Both the position numbers and the translations under genes were made by a program. From positions 1 through 41,666 of the forward strand of contig CAJQOM010000023.1 of the NCBI GenBank assembly GCA_905479985.1: DNA of 41,666 nucleotides, given 5' to 3'. The notes beneath the pieces were generated by a model. The model made no database searches, was not told the origin of the DNA, and was given only the letters and a program-made list of their open reading frames with translations. Below are positions 9,647 to 19,823 of this stretch, piece by piece. The DNA comes from an uncultured Gammaproteobacteria bacterium (lineage in GTDB: Bacteria; Pseudomonadota; Gammaproteobacteria; Nitrosococcales; Methylophagaceae). Position 1 is the stretch's first letter. Every line of letters starts with the position of its first letter.

Positions 9647-11794
9647 ATGCGACGATTTTTATCGTGCTTTTATATTGTGATTTTCGGGTGTTTGGTTGGC
9701 TGCGATCTCGATGCGATTAATTCGCCTTACGCTGAACAGCAAGTCAAAGAGAATACGCTTTATAGTTCTTTTGCATTGCGGCCAAAACACCTCGATCCTG
9801 CCCGTTCCTATAGTTCTAATGAAGTGCAATTTACCGGGCAGATTTATGAACCGCCGTTGCAATATCATTATTTAAAACGGCCTTACGAATTGATGCCGTT
9901 AACTGCGACAGAAATGCCAGCAGTGCATTATTTAAATGAAGCGGGTGAGACGGTCGATGAAAACCAAGAAGAGATTGCTTTTAGTGTTTATACCATTACG
10001 ATCAAGCCGGGGATTGAGTTTCAACCGCATCCTGCTTTTGCTCGTGATGAGAAGGGTTCACTGCTATATCACGCGCTGACTGATGCGGCTTTGGCAGATA
10101 TTCAGACCTTATCTGACTTTGAACAGACGGCGACCAGAGAGTTAGTGGCGGAGGACTATGTTTATCAAATAAAGCGGTTGGCCAGCCCTAAAATACATTC
10201 GCCTATTCTAGGCTTAATGAGTGAGTATATTGTTGGGTTATCTGACTATGCTGCTCAATTAAGGGAAATGTCCAAACAAGGACAGGGTATTGATTTACGT
10301 GCTGGCAACTTATCGGGTGTTCGTGTGATTGATAAGTACCGTTATGAGATCAAAGTATTTGGCCGTTACCCACAATTGCGTTATTGGTTGGCGATGCCTT
10401 TTTTTGCTGCCGTGCCTTGGGAGGCCGATGCCTTATATAAACAAGCTGGGCTGATCAAACGTAATATTACGATGGATTGGTTCCCAGTCGGTACTGGGCC
10501 GTACCGTTTAACCGAAAATAACCCGAATAGCCGGATGGTGCTGGAAAAAAACCCACATTATCGTGATGATCCTTACCCGTCCGAAGGTGAGCCAAAGGAT
10601 GCTGAGAATGGCTTATTAACCGATGCGGGGCAATTGATGCCTTTTGTGGATAAGGTGGTGTTTTTATTAGAGAAAGAACAAACCTCTTATTGGAATAAGT
10701 TTTTGCAAGGTTACTACGATGTTAGTGGGATTAGTTCAGACAGTTTTGAACAAGCGATTCAAGTCGGTAATGGCGGTGATTTTGGCCTGAGTGATGAGAT
10801 GGTGAAGAAAGGGGTTGCCTTAAGAACAGCGATCGGCACGTCAACTTATTATATGGGTTTTAATATGCAAGATGCGGTGGTTGGCGGCTTGTCTGATTCG
10901 GCAAAGTTACTTCGACAAGCAATTTCAATTGCGATTGATTATGAGGAATATATTTCTATTTTCTTAAATGGCCGAGGCATTGCAGCACAAGGACCGATAC
11001 CGCCCGGCATTTTTGGTTATGAAAATGGCGAAAAGGGTGTGAATACCTATGTCTATCAATGGCAAGATGATCGGTTACAGAGACAGTCGCTTCAACAGGC
11101 AAAAAGTTTATTAGTGGCAGCGGGTTATCCAGCAGGGCGTGATGTGCAAACAGGAGAACCTTTAACCTTGTATCTGGATGTGCCAGCGAGTGGACCTGAA
11201 GCTAGGGCAACCTTTGATTGGTTACGCAAACAGTTTCAAAAACTGGGCATTCAGTTGGTAGTACGAAGTACAGACTATAATCGCTTCCAAGATAAGATGC
11301 GTAATGGTCAGGCACAATTATTCCAATGGGGTTGGAATGCGGATTACCCCGATCCTGAGAACTTTTTCTTTCTGCTTTATGGCCCGAACAGTAAAGCGAG
11401 TCATGGCGGCGAAAATGCGGCGAATTATGATAACCCAGAGTTCGATCGCTTATTTGAACATATGAAAGTGATGCCTAATACAGCTGAACGGCAAGTGTTG
11501 ATTAATAAAATGTTGGTTATTTTAAGAGAAGATGCGCCGTGGGTCTGGGGTTATCATCCAAAACAGTTTTCACTTTATCACTCGTGGAATCAAAACGTGA
11601 AGCCGAATTTAATGGCGAATAATACGATGAAATATCGTCGAATTGATGCAGGAAAACGTTTTGCACTTCAACAAGTCTGGAATCGGCCGATACTATGGCC
11701 GTTGTTAGTATTACTTTTAGTGATTATTTTGCTGATTTTGCCTGCTAGTTGGGTTTATTTTAGAAAAAATCATAAAAAAATGGTTTTAAAGTGA
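9647..11794 (+). CDS. ABC-type extracellular solute-binding lipoprotein, family 5 (peptide/nickel type), with C-terminal membrane anchor
   Basis: The 715-aa product belongs to the OppA/DppA-like SBP_bac_5 family (seen in LDPARSYSSNEVQFTGQIYE, YEIKVFGRYPQLRYWLAMPF, MDWFPVGTGPYRL and QWGWNADYPDPENFFFLLYG). The ATG at 9647 is preferred over a TTG at 9620 because a TATAAT lies at 9612-9617 and because the product then begins with a lipoprotein signal peptide with lipobox LVGC (C19). Residue +2 after that cysteine is Asp, the inner-membrane retention signal of the E. coli Lol system. Unusually, the C-terminus has a hydrophobic helix (about 687-708) followed by a basic tail RKNHKK. No permease or ATPase gene adjoins it. 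The substrate is unknown. Confidence 0.85.
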   Translation: MRRFLSCFYIVIFGCLVGCDLDAINSPYAEQQVKENTLYSSFALRPKHLDPARSYSSNEVQFTGQIYEPPLQYHYLKRPYELMPLTATEMPAVHYLNEAGETVDENQEEIAFSVYTITIKPGIEFQPHPAFARDEKGSLLYHALTDAALADIQTLSDFEQTATRELVAEDYVYQIKRLASPKIHSPILGLMSEYIVGLSDYAAQLREMSKQGQGIDLRAGNLSGVRVIDKYRYEIKVFGRYPQLRYWLAMPFFAAVPWEADALYKQAGLIKRNITMDWFPVGTGPYRLTENNPNSRMVLEKNPHYRDDPYPSEGEPKDAENGLLTDAGQLMPFVDKVVFLLEKEQTSYWNKFLQGYYDVSGISSDSFEQAIQVGNGGDFGLSDEMVKKGVALRTAIGTSTYYMGFNMQDAVVGGLSDSAKLLRQAISIAIDYEEYISIFLNGRGIAAQGPIPPGIFGYENGEKGVNTYVYQWQDDRLQRQSLQQAKSLLVAAGYPAGRDVQTGEPLTLYLDVPASGPEARATFDWLRKQFQKLGIQLVVRSTDYNRFQDKMRNGQAQLFQWGWNADYPDPENFFFLLYGPNSKASHGGENAANYDNPEFDRLFEHMKVMPNTAERQVLINKMLVILREDAPWVWGYHPKQFSLYHSWNQNVKPNLMANNTMKYRRIDAGKRFALQQVWNRPILWPLLVLLLVIILLILPASWVYFRKNHKKMVLK

Positions 11795-11899
11795 TCCTAG
11801 TTCAATTTTTTTTAAGTACGGTTGGGTAGAATTGTGTTCAGTATTTAATTAAGCCGTTGGGCAAAATAATAATAATTTAGGATTAGTGAGGATGCACGA

Positions 11900-12679
11900 G
11901 TGGATTTAGCTACGCTGATTGGGATAATAGTAGCCTGGGCGTTAATCATTGCAACGATTGCGTTAGGTTCAGGTGCATTGGTGTTTATTAATGGCCCTTC
12001 CGTGATGATCGTGCTTGGCGGTACGATTGCTGTTGTGATGATGCGGTTCACCTTAAGCCAGTTCCTTGGCGCGTTTAAGACCGCCGGCAAAGCTTTTACA
12101 AATAAAAGTGAATCTGCAGAAGAATTAATTGCTTCGGTCGTTGATTTGGCGACAGTGGCACGTAAAGAAGGTATGTTGGCATTAGAAGGCCGTGAAATTA
12201 ATAATCCTGTATTGCAAACCGGTATTATGATGTTGGTTGATGGCCATGAACCGGGTGTTGTACTCAAATCTCTTACGACTGAAATGAATGAAACTGTCGC
12301 ACGCCATGGTGTGGGTCAAGCTATTTTTAAAGCAATGGGTGATGCCGGCCCGGCAATGGGCATGATTGGGACATTGGTGGGTTTGGTTCAAATGTTATCG
12401 AATATGTCAGACCCGAAGTCGATCGGGCCTGCGATGGCTGTGGCCTTGCTGACAACACTATATGGCGCGATGTTAGCCAATATGTTTGCGTTACCGATAT
12501 CAGATAAATTGGCTTTGCGTAGTGCTGAAGAGCAAACGAAGAAGAATATTATTATTATGAGTGTGTTGGGTATTCAAGAAGGCCAAAACCCGAAAGTATT
12601 AGAAGAGCTACTTAAGAATTACTTGCCAGCCTCTAAGCGTGATGCTGAGTTACCTGACGCGGGCGAAGCCGCTGAATAA
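11900..12679 (+). CDS. pomA: Flagellar motor stator protein PomA (MotA family, Na+ type)
   Basis: With PomB it forms the stator that couples ion flow to flagellar rotation. The 259-aa protein opens with MDLATLIGIIVAW as in Vibrio PomA and has four membrane helices. The cytoplasmic loop carries charged residues for rotor contact, and the conserved block GDAGPAMGMIGTLVGLVQML precedes helix 3. The start is GTG with GAGG (11888-11891) 8 bases upstream. Its stop overlaps the pomB start by one base. The Na+ assignment rests on similarity to PomA rather than E. coli MotA and on the PomB partner. No other flagellar genes lie in the window. Confidence 0.93.
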   Translation: MDLATLIGIIVAWALIIATIALGSGALVFINGPSVMIVLGGTIAVVMMRFTLSQFLGAFKTAGKAFTNKSESAEELIASVVDLATVARKEGMLALEGREINNPVLQTGIMMLVDGHEPGVVLKSLTTEMNETVARHGVGQAIFKAMGDAGPAMGMIGTLVGLVQMLSNMSDPKSIGPAMAVALLTTLYGAMLANMFALPISDKLALRSAEEQTKKNIIIMSVLGIQEGQNPKVLEELLKNYLPASKRDAELPDAGEAAE

Positions 12680-13572
12680 TGGAAGACGAACCAGAACATA
12701 AGTGTCCCCCTGAGGGTCTGCCAGCCTATATGGCCACCTTTGCAGACTTAATGGCTCTGCTGATGTGCTTCTTTGTTTTATTGTTGTCCTTTTCTGAAAT
12801 GGATGCCCTAAAATACAAGATGGTAGTGAAGTCTTTAGACAATGCTTTTGGTGTGCAGCGTGAAATCTTTGCCAATGATATTCCTAAGGGCAACAGTATT
12901 ATTGCGCAAGAATTTAGTCCGGGTGAACCACGACCAACACCTCTGAAAGAAATCCGCCAAGATACGGTTGATGAGACGCGCGATGCGCTAAAAGTTCAAA
13001 TGGATGCTGAAGCGGTGGCGAAACAAGAAGCGGAAGCGCTGGCTGAAGAAGCCGAGAAATTTAAGGAAGCACTAGAAGGCGAAATCGCGGAAGGCCTTAT
13101 TGATGTTGAGACACAGCTGCAGCGGATTGTGATTCGGATCCGTGAAAAAGGGTCTTTTCCATCTGGTGGTGCACGCCTTAATCGTGGCTTTGTACCGATT
13201 TTAGATAAAATTCATGATGTCTTATTGAATACTGATGGTAAAATTGCGGTTGCTGGTCATACTGACAATATTCCTATTAGTACACCGCGTTATCGTTCTA
13301 ATTGGGAATTATCGACGTCACGTGCGACTTCGGTTGTACATGAGTTTTTAAAAACAGGCCAGATACCGGCTGATCGTTTTGTGTTGGAAGGTTATGCTGA
13401 AACACAACCTTTAATGCCCAATGACACGTCAACAAACCGCGCTAAGAATCGGCGTGTTGAAATTATTGTGTTGAAATCTAAGGTGAAAGAATCTTTAGCG
13501 CAATCGATTGATCAGTTAAATAAAGATTATGAGTCAGTGGAAGGCCAGATCACTGATGTAGAGAAACAATAA
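12679..13572 (+). CDS. pomB: Flagellar motor stator protein PomB (MotB family, Na+ type)
   Basis: PomB anchors the stator to peptidoglycan and provides the ion-binding residue. The single membrane helix has PAYMATFADLMALLMCFFVL, with D23 matching the essential Asp24 of Vibrio PomB. A long acidic, probably helical linker (about 95-150) follows, then an OmpA/MotB peptidoglycan-binding domain with VAGHTDNIPI, NWELSTSRA and NRRVEI. The 297-aa length is usual. It overlaps pomA by one base (TAATG), so the two are translationally coupled. Confidence 0.93.
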   Translation: MEDEPEHKCPPEGLPAYMATFADLMALLMCFFVLLLSFSEMDALKYKMVVKSLDNAFGVQREIFANDIPKGNSIIAQEFSPGEPRPTPLKEIRQDTVDETRDALKVQMDAEAVAKQEAEALAEEAEKFKEALEGEIAEGLIDVETQLQRIVIRIREKGSFPSGGARLNRGFVPILDKIHDVLLNTDGKIAVAGHTDNIPISTPRYRSNWELSTSRATSVVHEFLKTGQIPADRFVLEGYAETQPLMPNDTSTNRAKNRRVEIIVLKSKVKESLAQSIDQLNKDYESVEGQITDVEKQ

Positions 13573-13653
13573 AAGTAGCCTAAGCGTTGGTTTTCATTAA
13601 CGTGGTCATGGTGACATGATAGGCGTTTTTGAATAAGAGAAGATAGACAAGTC

Positions 13654-14298
13654 ATGCAAGCATTTAATGTAGAACAAGGCATTGTGATCCCGTTAGATAG
13701 ACCCAACGTCGATACTGATGCGATTATTCCAAAGCAATTTTTAAAATCAATTCGTCGTAGTGGTTTCGGCCCAAATTTGTTCGATGAATGGCGCTACTTA
13801 GATTTAGGTCAACCCGGTGAGTCATGTGAAGGTCGTCCTTTAAATACTGAGTTCGTGCTGAATCAACCGCGTTATCAAGGCGGTAATATCTTATTGGCCC
13901 GTGAAAATTTTGGCTGTGGTTCGAGTCGTGAGCATGCTGTTTGGGCGTTGGAAGATTTTGGTATTCGGGCTGTGATCGCGCCGAGCTTTGCTGATATCTT
14001 TTTTAATAACACGAGTAAGAATGGCATTTTGGCGATTGAGTTGGCTGAAGATGTGGTTGAGGGTTTGTTCCAATCTGTTTTGACGACACCGGGTTTTGAA
14101 TTGAAAATCGATTTAGCGGGGCAGCAGATCTTGTTACCTGATGGATCGCAGCTTACTTTTGAGGTCGATGCATTTAAGAAAGATTGTTTGATGCGTGGGT
14201 TAGATGATATTGGGCTGACCTTGCAATATACTGATGAGATTAAGGCTTACGAGCAGCGTCGACAGCAACAAGCGCCGTGGTTATTTCCATCAGCTTAA
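13654..14298 (+). CDS. leuD: 3-isopropylmalate dehydratase small subunit LeuD
   Basis: LeuD partners LeuC (Fe-S large subunit) to isomerise 2- to 3-isopropylmalate in leucine synthesis. The 214-aa product has the family blocks [19 protein letters not shown] near the N-terminus and [13 protein letters not shown] near residue 90. leuC, usually just upstream in gammaproteobacteria, is absent: pomB precedes leuD by 81 bases. The large subunit must therefore be encoded elsewhere. leuB follows 44 bases later, so leuD probably opens the long biosynthetic run that ends with folC. Confidence 0.96.
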   Translation: MQAFNVEQGIVIPLDRPNVDTDAIIPKQFLKSIRRSGFGPNLFDEWRYLDLGQPGESCEGRPLNTEFVLNQPRYQGGNILLARENFGCGSSREHAVWALEDFGIRAVIAPSFADIFFNNTSKNGILAIELAEDVVEGLFQSVLTTPGFELKIDLAGQQILLPDGSQLTFEVDAFKKDCLMRGLDDIGLTLQYTDEIKAYEQRRQQQAPWLFPSA

Positions 14299-14342
14299 GT
14301 TTTGATTCGATAATAAATTAATAGATAAATTAAGAAGAGAGT

Positions 14343-15422
14343 ATGACAAAAAAGATAGCCGTTTTACCTGGTGATGGTATTGGACCAGAGATTGTTGCTG
14401 AAGCCGTGAAAGTGTTGGATGCATTAAAGCATCAAGGCTTAGATATTACGTTGGAATATGGCCTGATTGGTGGTGCTGCTTATGATGATGCTGGCACGCC
14501 GTTACCGGCCGATACCGTTGCTATTTCGAAGGCAGCCGATGCGATTTTATTAGGTGCTGTTGGTGGTTATAAATGGGAATCTTTGGATATCAGTGTCCGT
14601 CCTGAGAAGGGACTGTTAGGTATCCGTAGTGAGTTGAATTTATTTGCTAACTTACGCCCTGCGATTTTATACCCACAACTGGCAGATGCGTCGACATTAA
14701 AAGCCGATGTGGTTGCAGGTTTAGATTTGATGATTGTGCGTGAATTAACCGGTGGCATTTACTTCGGTCAGCCGCGTGGTGTTCGCACATTAGAGAATGG
14801 TGAAAAAGAAGGTTTCAATACTTTGGTTTATCGTGAAAGCGAAGTAAATCGTATTGGTAAAGTTGCATTTGATATTGCGCGTAAACGCCAAGGCCGTTTG
14901 TGTTCTGTTGATAAGGCGAATGTACTTGAATGTACTGAGTTATGGCGTGAGACGATGACAACGTTGTCTGCGGATTATAATGATGTCGAATTGAGCCATA
15001 TGTATGTCGATAATGCCGCAATGCAATTGGTTCGAGCACCTAAGCAGTTTGATGTGATGGTGACGACTAATATGTTTGGCGATATTTTGTCTGATTGTGC
15101 GTCGATGTTGACGGGGTCAATCGGCATGTTGCCATCCGCTTCTTTGGATGAAAACAGTAAAGGCATGTATGAACCTATTCATGGTTCAGCGCCAGATATT
15201 GCTGGCCAGAACATCGCTAATCCTTTGGCGACTATTTTGTCTGTTGCGATGATGTTACGTTATAGCTTAAATGAAGCTGAGATGGCAGATAAAGTAGAAG
15301 CTGCTGTGAGTGTTGTACTGGATAAAGGGTTACGAACAGCAGATATCCATTCTGAAGGTATGACGAAAGTCGGTACAGTTGAAATGGGTGACGCAGTTGT
15401 GGCGGCATTAGACAAAAAATGA
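14343..15422 (+). CDS. leuB: 3-isopropylmalate dehydrogenase LeuB
   Basis: LeuB is the NAD-dependent oxidative decarboxylase of leucine synthesis. The 359-aa protein shows [10 protein letters not shown] at the start, the substrate-binding [22 protein letters not shown], and the active-site block [17 protein letters not shown]. The C-terminal nucleotide-binding segment is [17 protein letters not shown]. An AAGAAGAGA purine stretch upstream of the ATG acts as ribosome site. Its last codon overlaps the asd start as ATGA (15419-15422). Confidence 0.97.
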   Translation: MTKKIAVLPGDGIGPEIVAEAVKVLDALKHQGLDITLEYGLIGGAAYDDAGTPLPADTVAISKAADAILLGAVGGYKWESLDISVRPEKGLLGIRSELNLFANLRPAILYPQLADASTLKADVVAGLDLMIVRELTGGIYFGQPRGVRTLENGEKEGFNTLVYRESEVNRIGKVAFDIARKRQGRLCSVDKANVLECTELWRETMTTLSADYNDVELSHMYVDNAAMQLVRAPKQFDVMVTTNMFGDILSDCASMLTGSIGMLPSASLDENSKGMYEPIHGSAPDIAGQNIANPLATILSVAMMLRYSLNEAEMADKVEAAVSVVLDKGLRTADIHSEGMTKVGTVEMGDAVVAALDKK

Positions 15423-16456
15423 GTGAGCAAAAAGTGAGTAAAAAAGTAGATGTGGCAGTTGTTGGTGCAACGGGTGCTGTGGGCGAAGCGATGTTGGAAA
15501 TTCTACATCAACGGAATTTTCCCGTCGGTAAAGTGTACGCCTTAGCCAGTGCACGTTCGGCTGGTAGTACGGTTGATTTTGGCAATCGTTCATTATTAGT
15601 TGAAGACTTAGCGACATTTGATTTCTCAAAAGTACAAGTGGGATTGTTTTCACCGGGTGCCAGTGTGTCGAAAGAATATGCGCCTATCGCAGCAGCGGCA
15701 GGGTGTGTTGTGATTGATAATACATCACAGTTTCGTTATGACGATGATATTCCTTTGGTCGTACCGGAAGTCAACCCTGAAGCGATTGCCGACTATAAAA
15801 ACCGAGGTATTATTGCCAATCCCAACTGTTCGACTATTCAGATGATGGTGGCGTTAAAACCTATTTATGATGCTGTCGGGATTGAACGGATTAATGTGGC
15901 GACTTATCAAGCTGTGTCAGGTACCGGTAAACCCGCCATGGATGAGCTAGCGAAGCAAACGGCTTCGTTATTGAATGGCCGTCCTGTTGAAAGTAGCGTT
16001 TATCCCAAGCAAATTGCATTTAATGTGTTACCACATATAGATGTGTTCGAAGACAATGGCTACACCAAAGAAGAAATGAAGATGGTGTGGGAAACGAAAA
16101 AAATTATGGGTGATGATACGATTGAGGTTAATCCTACGGCTGTACGTGTCCCTGTTTTTTATGGGCATTCGGAAGCACTTCATATTGAGACACGCGATAA
16201 AATCACTGCCGAAGAAGCGAAAAAATTATTTATTGCATTTGACGGTATCGAGTTAATCGATAGTCACGAGGATGGGGGTTACCCAACCGCAGTGAGCGAT
16301 GCGTCAGGGCAAGATCCTGTTTATGTCGGGCGAGTGCGAGAGGATATCTCTCATCCACGCGGACTGAATTTATGGGTAGTGGCTGATAATGTACGCAAGG
16401 GTGCGGCATTAAATAGTGTTCAAATTGCAGAAGTATTGGTTGAAAAGTATTTATAG
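15419..16456 (+). CDS. asd: Aspartate-semialdehyde dehydrogenase
   Basis: Asd reduces aspartyl phosphate to aspartate semialdehyde, the branch point to lysine/diaminopimelate, threonine and methionine. The 345-aa protein has the NADP-binding [16 protein letters not shown] at the N-terminus, the catalytic cysteine in NPNCSTIQM (about residue 135), and substrate-binding blocks [10 protein letters not shown] and [10 protein letters not shown]. The start overlaps leuB by 4 bases. The order leuB-asd-fimV-truA is the one known from Pseudomonas-like gammaproteobacteria. Confidence 0.97.
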   Translation: MSEQKVSKKVDVAVVGATGAVGEAMLEILHQRNFPVGKVYALASARSAGSTVDFGNRSLLVEDLATFDFSKVQVGLFSPGASVSKEYAPIAAAAGCVVIDNTSQFRYDDDIPLVVPEVNPEAIADYKNRGIIANPNCSTIQMMVALKPIYDAVGIERINVATYQAVSGTGKPAMDELAKQTASLLNGRPVESSVYPKQIAFNVLPHIDVFEDNGYTKEEMKMVWETKKIMGDDTIEVNPTAVRVPVFYGHSEALHIETRDKITAEEAKKLFIAFDGIELIDSHEDGGYPTAVSDASGQDPVYVGRVREDISHPRGLNLWVVADNVRKGAALNSVQIAEVLVEKYL

Positions 16457-16501
16457 TTCGTCATGATGAGTCATAAGAATCATTGGATAAGGGGTCTGAG
16501 G

Positions 16502-18994
16502 ATGAAAACTAGGTTATTCACAAGCATTAGCGTGATGGGTGCATTAGGATTTTTAGCTGCCTTGCCAGTCTATGCATTGGGACTTGGGAAAATTGAGTTG
16601 TCATCTGCTCTTAACGAACCTTTTAAAGCTGAGATACCGGTTAATGCTGCTAGCGGTGACGAGGCAGAGACATTACAAGTTCGCTTGGCATCCAATGATG
16701 AGTTTGAGCGTGCTGGTTTAGTTAAAAATGCGACGATTACTCAGCTGAGGTTCAACGTGTCTCAGAGAGCCGGCAAGACGATTATTACGGTGAGTTCCAA
16801 GAAGCCTGTTAAAGAGCCGTTACTAGATTTTTTGTTATTGGCAAAGACGAGCGGCGGTCAATTGATTCGGGAATACACGGTATTACTTGATCCACCAAAA
16901 CATGTTTTCAAAGCAACGCCGCGTGCGTCAAAGGTGGTGGCCTCGCCTAATATTAGTCAGCCTAAACGGGTGGTAAGTCAGCCGCGTCCTGCTAGTAATG
17001 ATTACCAGTATAATGCGCCGAGTTTAGCGGGTACTAACAGCTATGGTCGGACATCACGGACGGATACGTTATGGGCTATCGCGTTAAAAACACGCCCTAA
17101 TCGTGATGTGTCTGTTCATCAGATGATGTTGGCTTTGGTTGATAAAAACAAAAAAGCCTTTATTAAACAGAATATTAATGGTCTTAAAAGTGGCTATACC
17201 TTAGCAATTCCATCGGCTGCCGACCTTCAAAAACTAAGTAAACAGCAAGCAGTAGCAGGCGTTCAGCAGCAAAATGTTGCTTGGAAAAATCGTAATAGAG
17301 CACCCATTCAATCAACGGTGGCTTCAACGACAGTGACGCCAGCATCTCAACTTGAGCAAGGCAGCACAGAAGAGGCGAAAGCAGATGATGCTTTGCCCGC
17401 TGATACAGTGACGGAAGCAGTGGCTGAACCGACTGCACGGTTACAATTGTTGGGTGCCAACGATGACACGATATTGAGCGAGAGTGATTTAGGGGCGCTG
17501 GGTAACGAGAAAGTCAAAGAGCTGAGCGACCAACTGACGATGGCGCAAGAAGTGATTGAGGGGCAGCAGCAAGAAAATATTGATATCAAATCGCGGATGG
17601 CTGCAATGGAAGAGCAGATCCAAACATTGCGAAAATTGATTGCATTACAAGATCCTGATTTAGCTAAATTACAGAGCAAATTAGAGAAAGAAGCCGCGGA
17701 GGCTGAGGCGGAACTTGAAGCGACAGCAAAATTAGATGCGTTGGCTGAAGAGATAAAGGCTGATTTAAACAATAACGAACAACTGGCACCCGAGGCATTG
17801 GCTGAGTCCGATATCGTTGTTGATGAAAATGATGATGAGGCTGTTGAAGATGCTGAACTTGCTACTGTTGAGGAAGTGGCGAGTAATGAACAGCTAGATG
17901 TTGCATTAGCACCGGCCGAAGAGACTGTTGCGACACCGACCTTGTTTGAAAAAATTCAGGCCATGCTTATAAAGTATAAATTGCAAGCATTGCTGGGTGT
18001 TTTAGGCTTGCTCTTCGGTTTGTTTTTGTTAGGACGTAAACGGGCTGAAGATGAGCGTAAAGTGTCTTGGGATGAGGCGGTAGAAAATATTAAATCTCCT
18101 GCAGCGCCTGTTTCACCAGTCGTTGTTCCAGCTGCTGCGGTTGTGGCCGCTGATGAGGTTATCGCTGAGCCAGTCAAAACGGTCGATGATTTAATTAAAG
18201 ATGCTGATGTCTATGTGAGTTATGCCGACTTTGAGAAGGCAGGGTTGGCGTTAGAAGAAGCTTATAACGATGCGCCATCTAACATGGCCGTGATTCAGAA
18301 GTTATTGTTTACGCATTACAAGCAGGGTAAAGCCAGTGCCTTCGTTGAATTGGCACGTGAGTATACGGTTGAACGTGATTCAATGGAGTGGGCTGAAGTC
18401 GCTGAATGGGGCCGCAGCTTAGATGCCGATAATGCCTTGTTTGCTGAGCCATTAATTGAAGATCCTGTTGTTGATTTAGCTGAGCTAGAGTCGGGATTAG
18501 CATTTAATGTTGATGATGAGCTTGATATAGCTGAAGCGTCTACTTCTGAAGCTGAAGATGATTTATTAGATTTCAATATTGATTTAGAAGCAACTGAATC
18601 AGTTGATATCAATGATGCGGTCGCGACGGCGGAAGAGGTTGAAGTTGAAGCAATTGAAGCTCTTTCTGATAGTGATCAGGCTGCGATAGATAGCTTACCC
18701 TTATTGTCAGAAGAGGATAATTTAGAAATAGATGGCCTTGGTGACATTACTGATGGTGAGTTAGCGGCGGCATCATTAGCGTTATCTGGTGAGGATACTG
18801 ATGAGAACGCACTCGAGTTTGATCTGAGCGATTTTGATCAAGTTGATGAGGCAGAAACAAAGTTAGACTTAGCCTCAGCTTATATTGAGATGGGTGATCC
18901 TAACGGCGCGAAGACTATCCTTGAGGAAATTATCAGCGAAGGGAATGATGAGCAACGGTCACGTGCTAAAACATTGTTGGACGAATTATCATAA
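16502..18994 (+). CDS. fimV: FimV-like polar hub / peptidoglycan-binding membrane protein
   Basis: FimV proteins organise cell-pole functions and type IV pilus or twitching activity. The ATG at 16502 is preferred over an ATG at 16463 because AAGGGG (16489-16494) is well spaced and a signal peptide ending PVYA then starts the product. Order: conserved FimV N-terminal domain (LGKIELSSALNEPFKAEI), LysM-like domain at about 180-240 (DTLWAIALKTRPN), coiled coil at about 335-420 and one membrane helix near 490-510. A very acidic cytoplasmic region follows, and the product ends in a TPR-like FimV C-domain (LDLASAYIEMGD). It is 830 aa, within the variable range of the family, and lies between asd and truA as in pseudomonads. 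Confidence 0.92.
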   Translation: MKTRLFTSISVMGALGFLAALPVYALGLGKIELSSALNEPFKAEIPVNAASGDEAETLQVRLASNDEFERAGLVKNATITQLRFNVSQRAGKTIITVSSKKPVKEPLLDFLLLAKTSGGQLIREYTVLLDPPKHVFKATPRASKVVASPNISQPKRVVSQPRPASNDYQYNAPSLAGTNSYGRTSRTDTLWAIALKTRPNRDVSVHQMMLALVDKNKKAFIKQNINGLKSGYTLAIPSAADLQKLSKQQAVAGVQQQNVAWKNRNRAPIQSTVASTTVTPASQLEQGSTEEAKADDALPADTVTEAVAEPTARLQLLGANDDTILSESDLGALGNEKVKELSDQLTMAQEVIEGQQQENIDIKSRMAAMEEQIQTLRKLIALQDPDLAKLQSKLEKEAAEAEAELEATAKLDALAEEIKADLNNNEQLAPEALAESDIVVDENDDEAVEDAELATVEEVASNEQLDVALAPAEETVATPTLFEKIQAMLIKYKLQALLGVLGLLFGLFLLGRKRAEDERKVSWDEAVENIKSPAAPVSPVVVPAAAVVAADEVIAEPVKTVDDLIKDADVYVSYADFEKAGLALEEAYNDAPSNMAVIQKLLFTHYKQGKASAFVELAREYTVERDSMEWAEVAEWGRSLDADNALFAEPLIEDPVVDLAELESGLAFNVDDELDIAEASTSEAEDDLLDFNIDLEATESVDINDAVATAEEVEVEAIEALSDSDQAAIDSLPLLSEEDNLEIDGLGDITDGELAAASLALSGEDTDENALEFDLSDFDQVDEAETKLDLASAYIEMGDPNGAKTILEEIISEGNDEQRSRAKTLLDELS

Positions 18995-19005
18995 GTAGGC
19001 TTTGA

Positions 19006-19788
19006 ATGAGGCGAATTGCGCTAGGTGTTGAATATGACGGCACCCAATTTGCTGGCTGGCAAATTCAAAAGGAACAGAGAACGGTTCAAGGTTGTTTGAC
19101 GAAGGCTATTAGCCGGGTTGCAAACCAACCTATTAAGACTGTTGCTGCCGGTCGAACGGACTCGGGTGTTCATGCCTTACAGCAAGTGGTTCACTTTGAT
19201 ACAGATGCGATACGCGAACCGCATAATTGGATCCTCGGGTTAAATACCAATCTGCCTTCAGATATGAACGTGGTGTGGGCTAAAACGGTTGATGAGACTT
19301 TCAGTGCACGTTTTTCAGCCGTTAAGCGGGCTTATCGATATATTATTTTGAACCGCGTTAGTCGTTCATCGGTGAATGCGAGCCGTATGTGGTGGTATTT
19401 CCAAAAATTGGATATTGAACGAATGCAAGCGGCAGCAGATTGTTTGGTGGGCCATCATGATTTCTCAGCTTTTCGTGCAAAAGACTGCCAAGCTAAAAGC
19501 CCATTTAAAACGATGGAATCTATCACGGTATCGAAACAAGGTGATTGCATTGCAATTGATGTCATTGGTCAGTCCTTTTTACATCATATGGTACGAAATA
19601 TTGTGGGTGTTTTGGTGCCGATTGGTGAAGGTAAAAGACCCGTTTCTTGGGCCTCGGAGGTGTTAGATGGTGCTGACCGTGCTCACGGCGGGATTACATC
19701 ACCGCCTGAAGGACTCTATTTCGTGAAAGTTGATTATCCTGCCCATTACGGGCTTCCAACAGTGTCGACTTTCCCAGTGGTCTGGTAA
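19006..19788 (+). CDS. truA: tRNA pseudouridine synthase A (positions 38-40)
   Basis: TruA converts uridines 38-40 of the tRNA anticodon arm to pseudouridine. The 260-aa protein has the family start RIALGVEYDGTQFAGWQ, the catalytic aspartate D52 in GRTDSGVHA, and the FSARFSAVKRAYRY and FLHHMVRNIVG blocks. It starts 11 bases after fimV, and trpF follows 35 bases after its stop, the usual gammaproteobacterial order. Confidence 0.97.
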   Translation: MRRIALGVEYDGTQFAGWQIQKEQRTVQGCLTKAISRVANQPIKTVAAGRTDSGVHALQQVVHFDTDAIREPHNWILGLNTNLPSDMNVVWAKTVDETFSARFSAVKRAYRYIILNRVSRSSVNASRMWWYFQKLDIERMQAAADCLVGHHDFSAFRAKDCQAKSPFKTMESITVSKQGDCIAIDVIGQSFLHHMVRNIVGVLVPIGEGKRPVSWASEVLDGADRAHGGITSPPEGLYFVKVDYPAHYGLPTVSTFPVVW

Positions 19789-19823
19789 AGTAGTCAGTTA
19801 ACTTTCTTTGTCAGACTTTAGCC

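Noticed and set aside
17347-17772. 141-codon serine/alanine-rich open frame on the minus strand
   Set aside because: It is antisense to the coiled-coil part of fimV; the composition is what an acidic, alanine-rich gene gives in the opposite frame.
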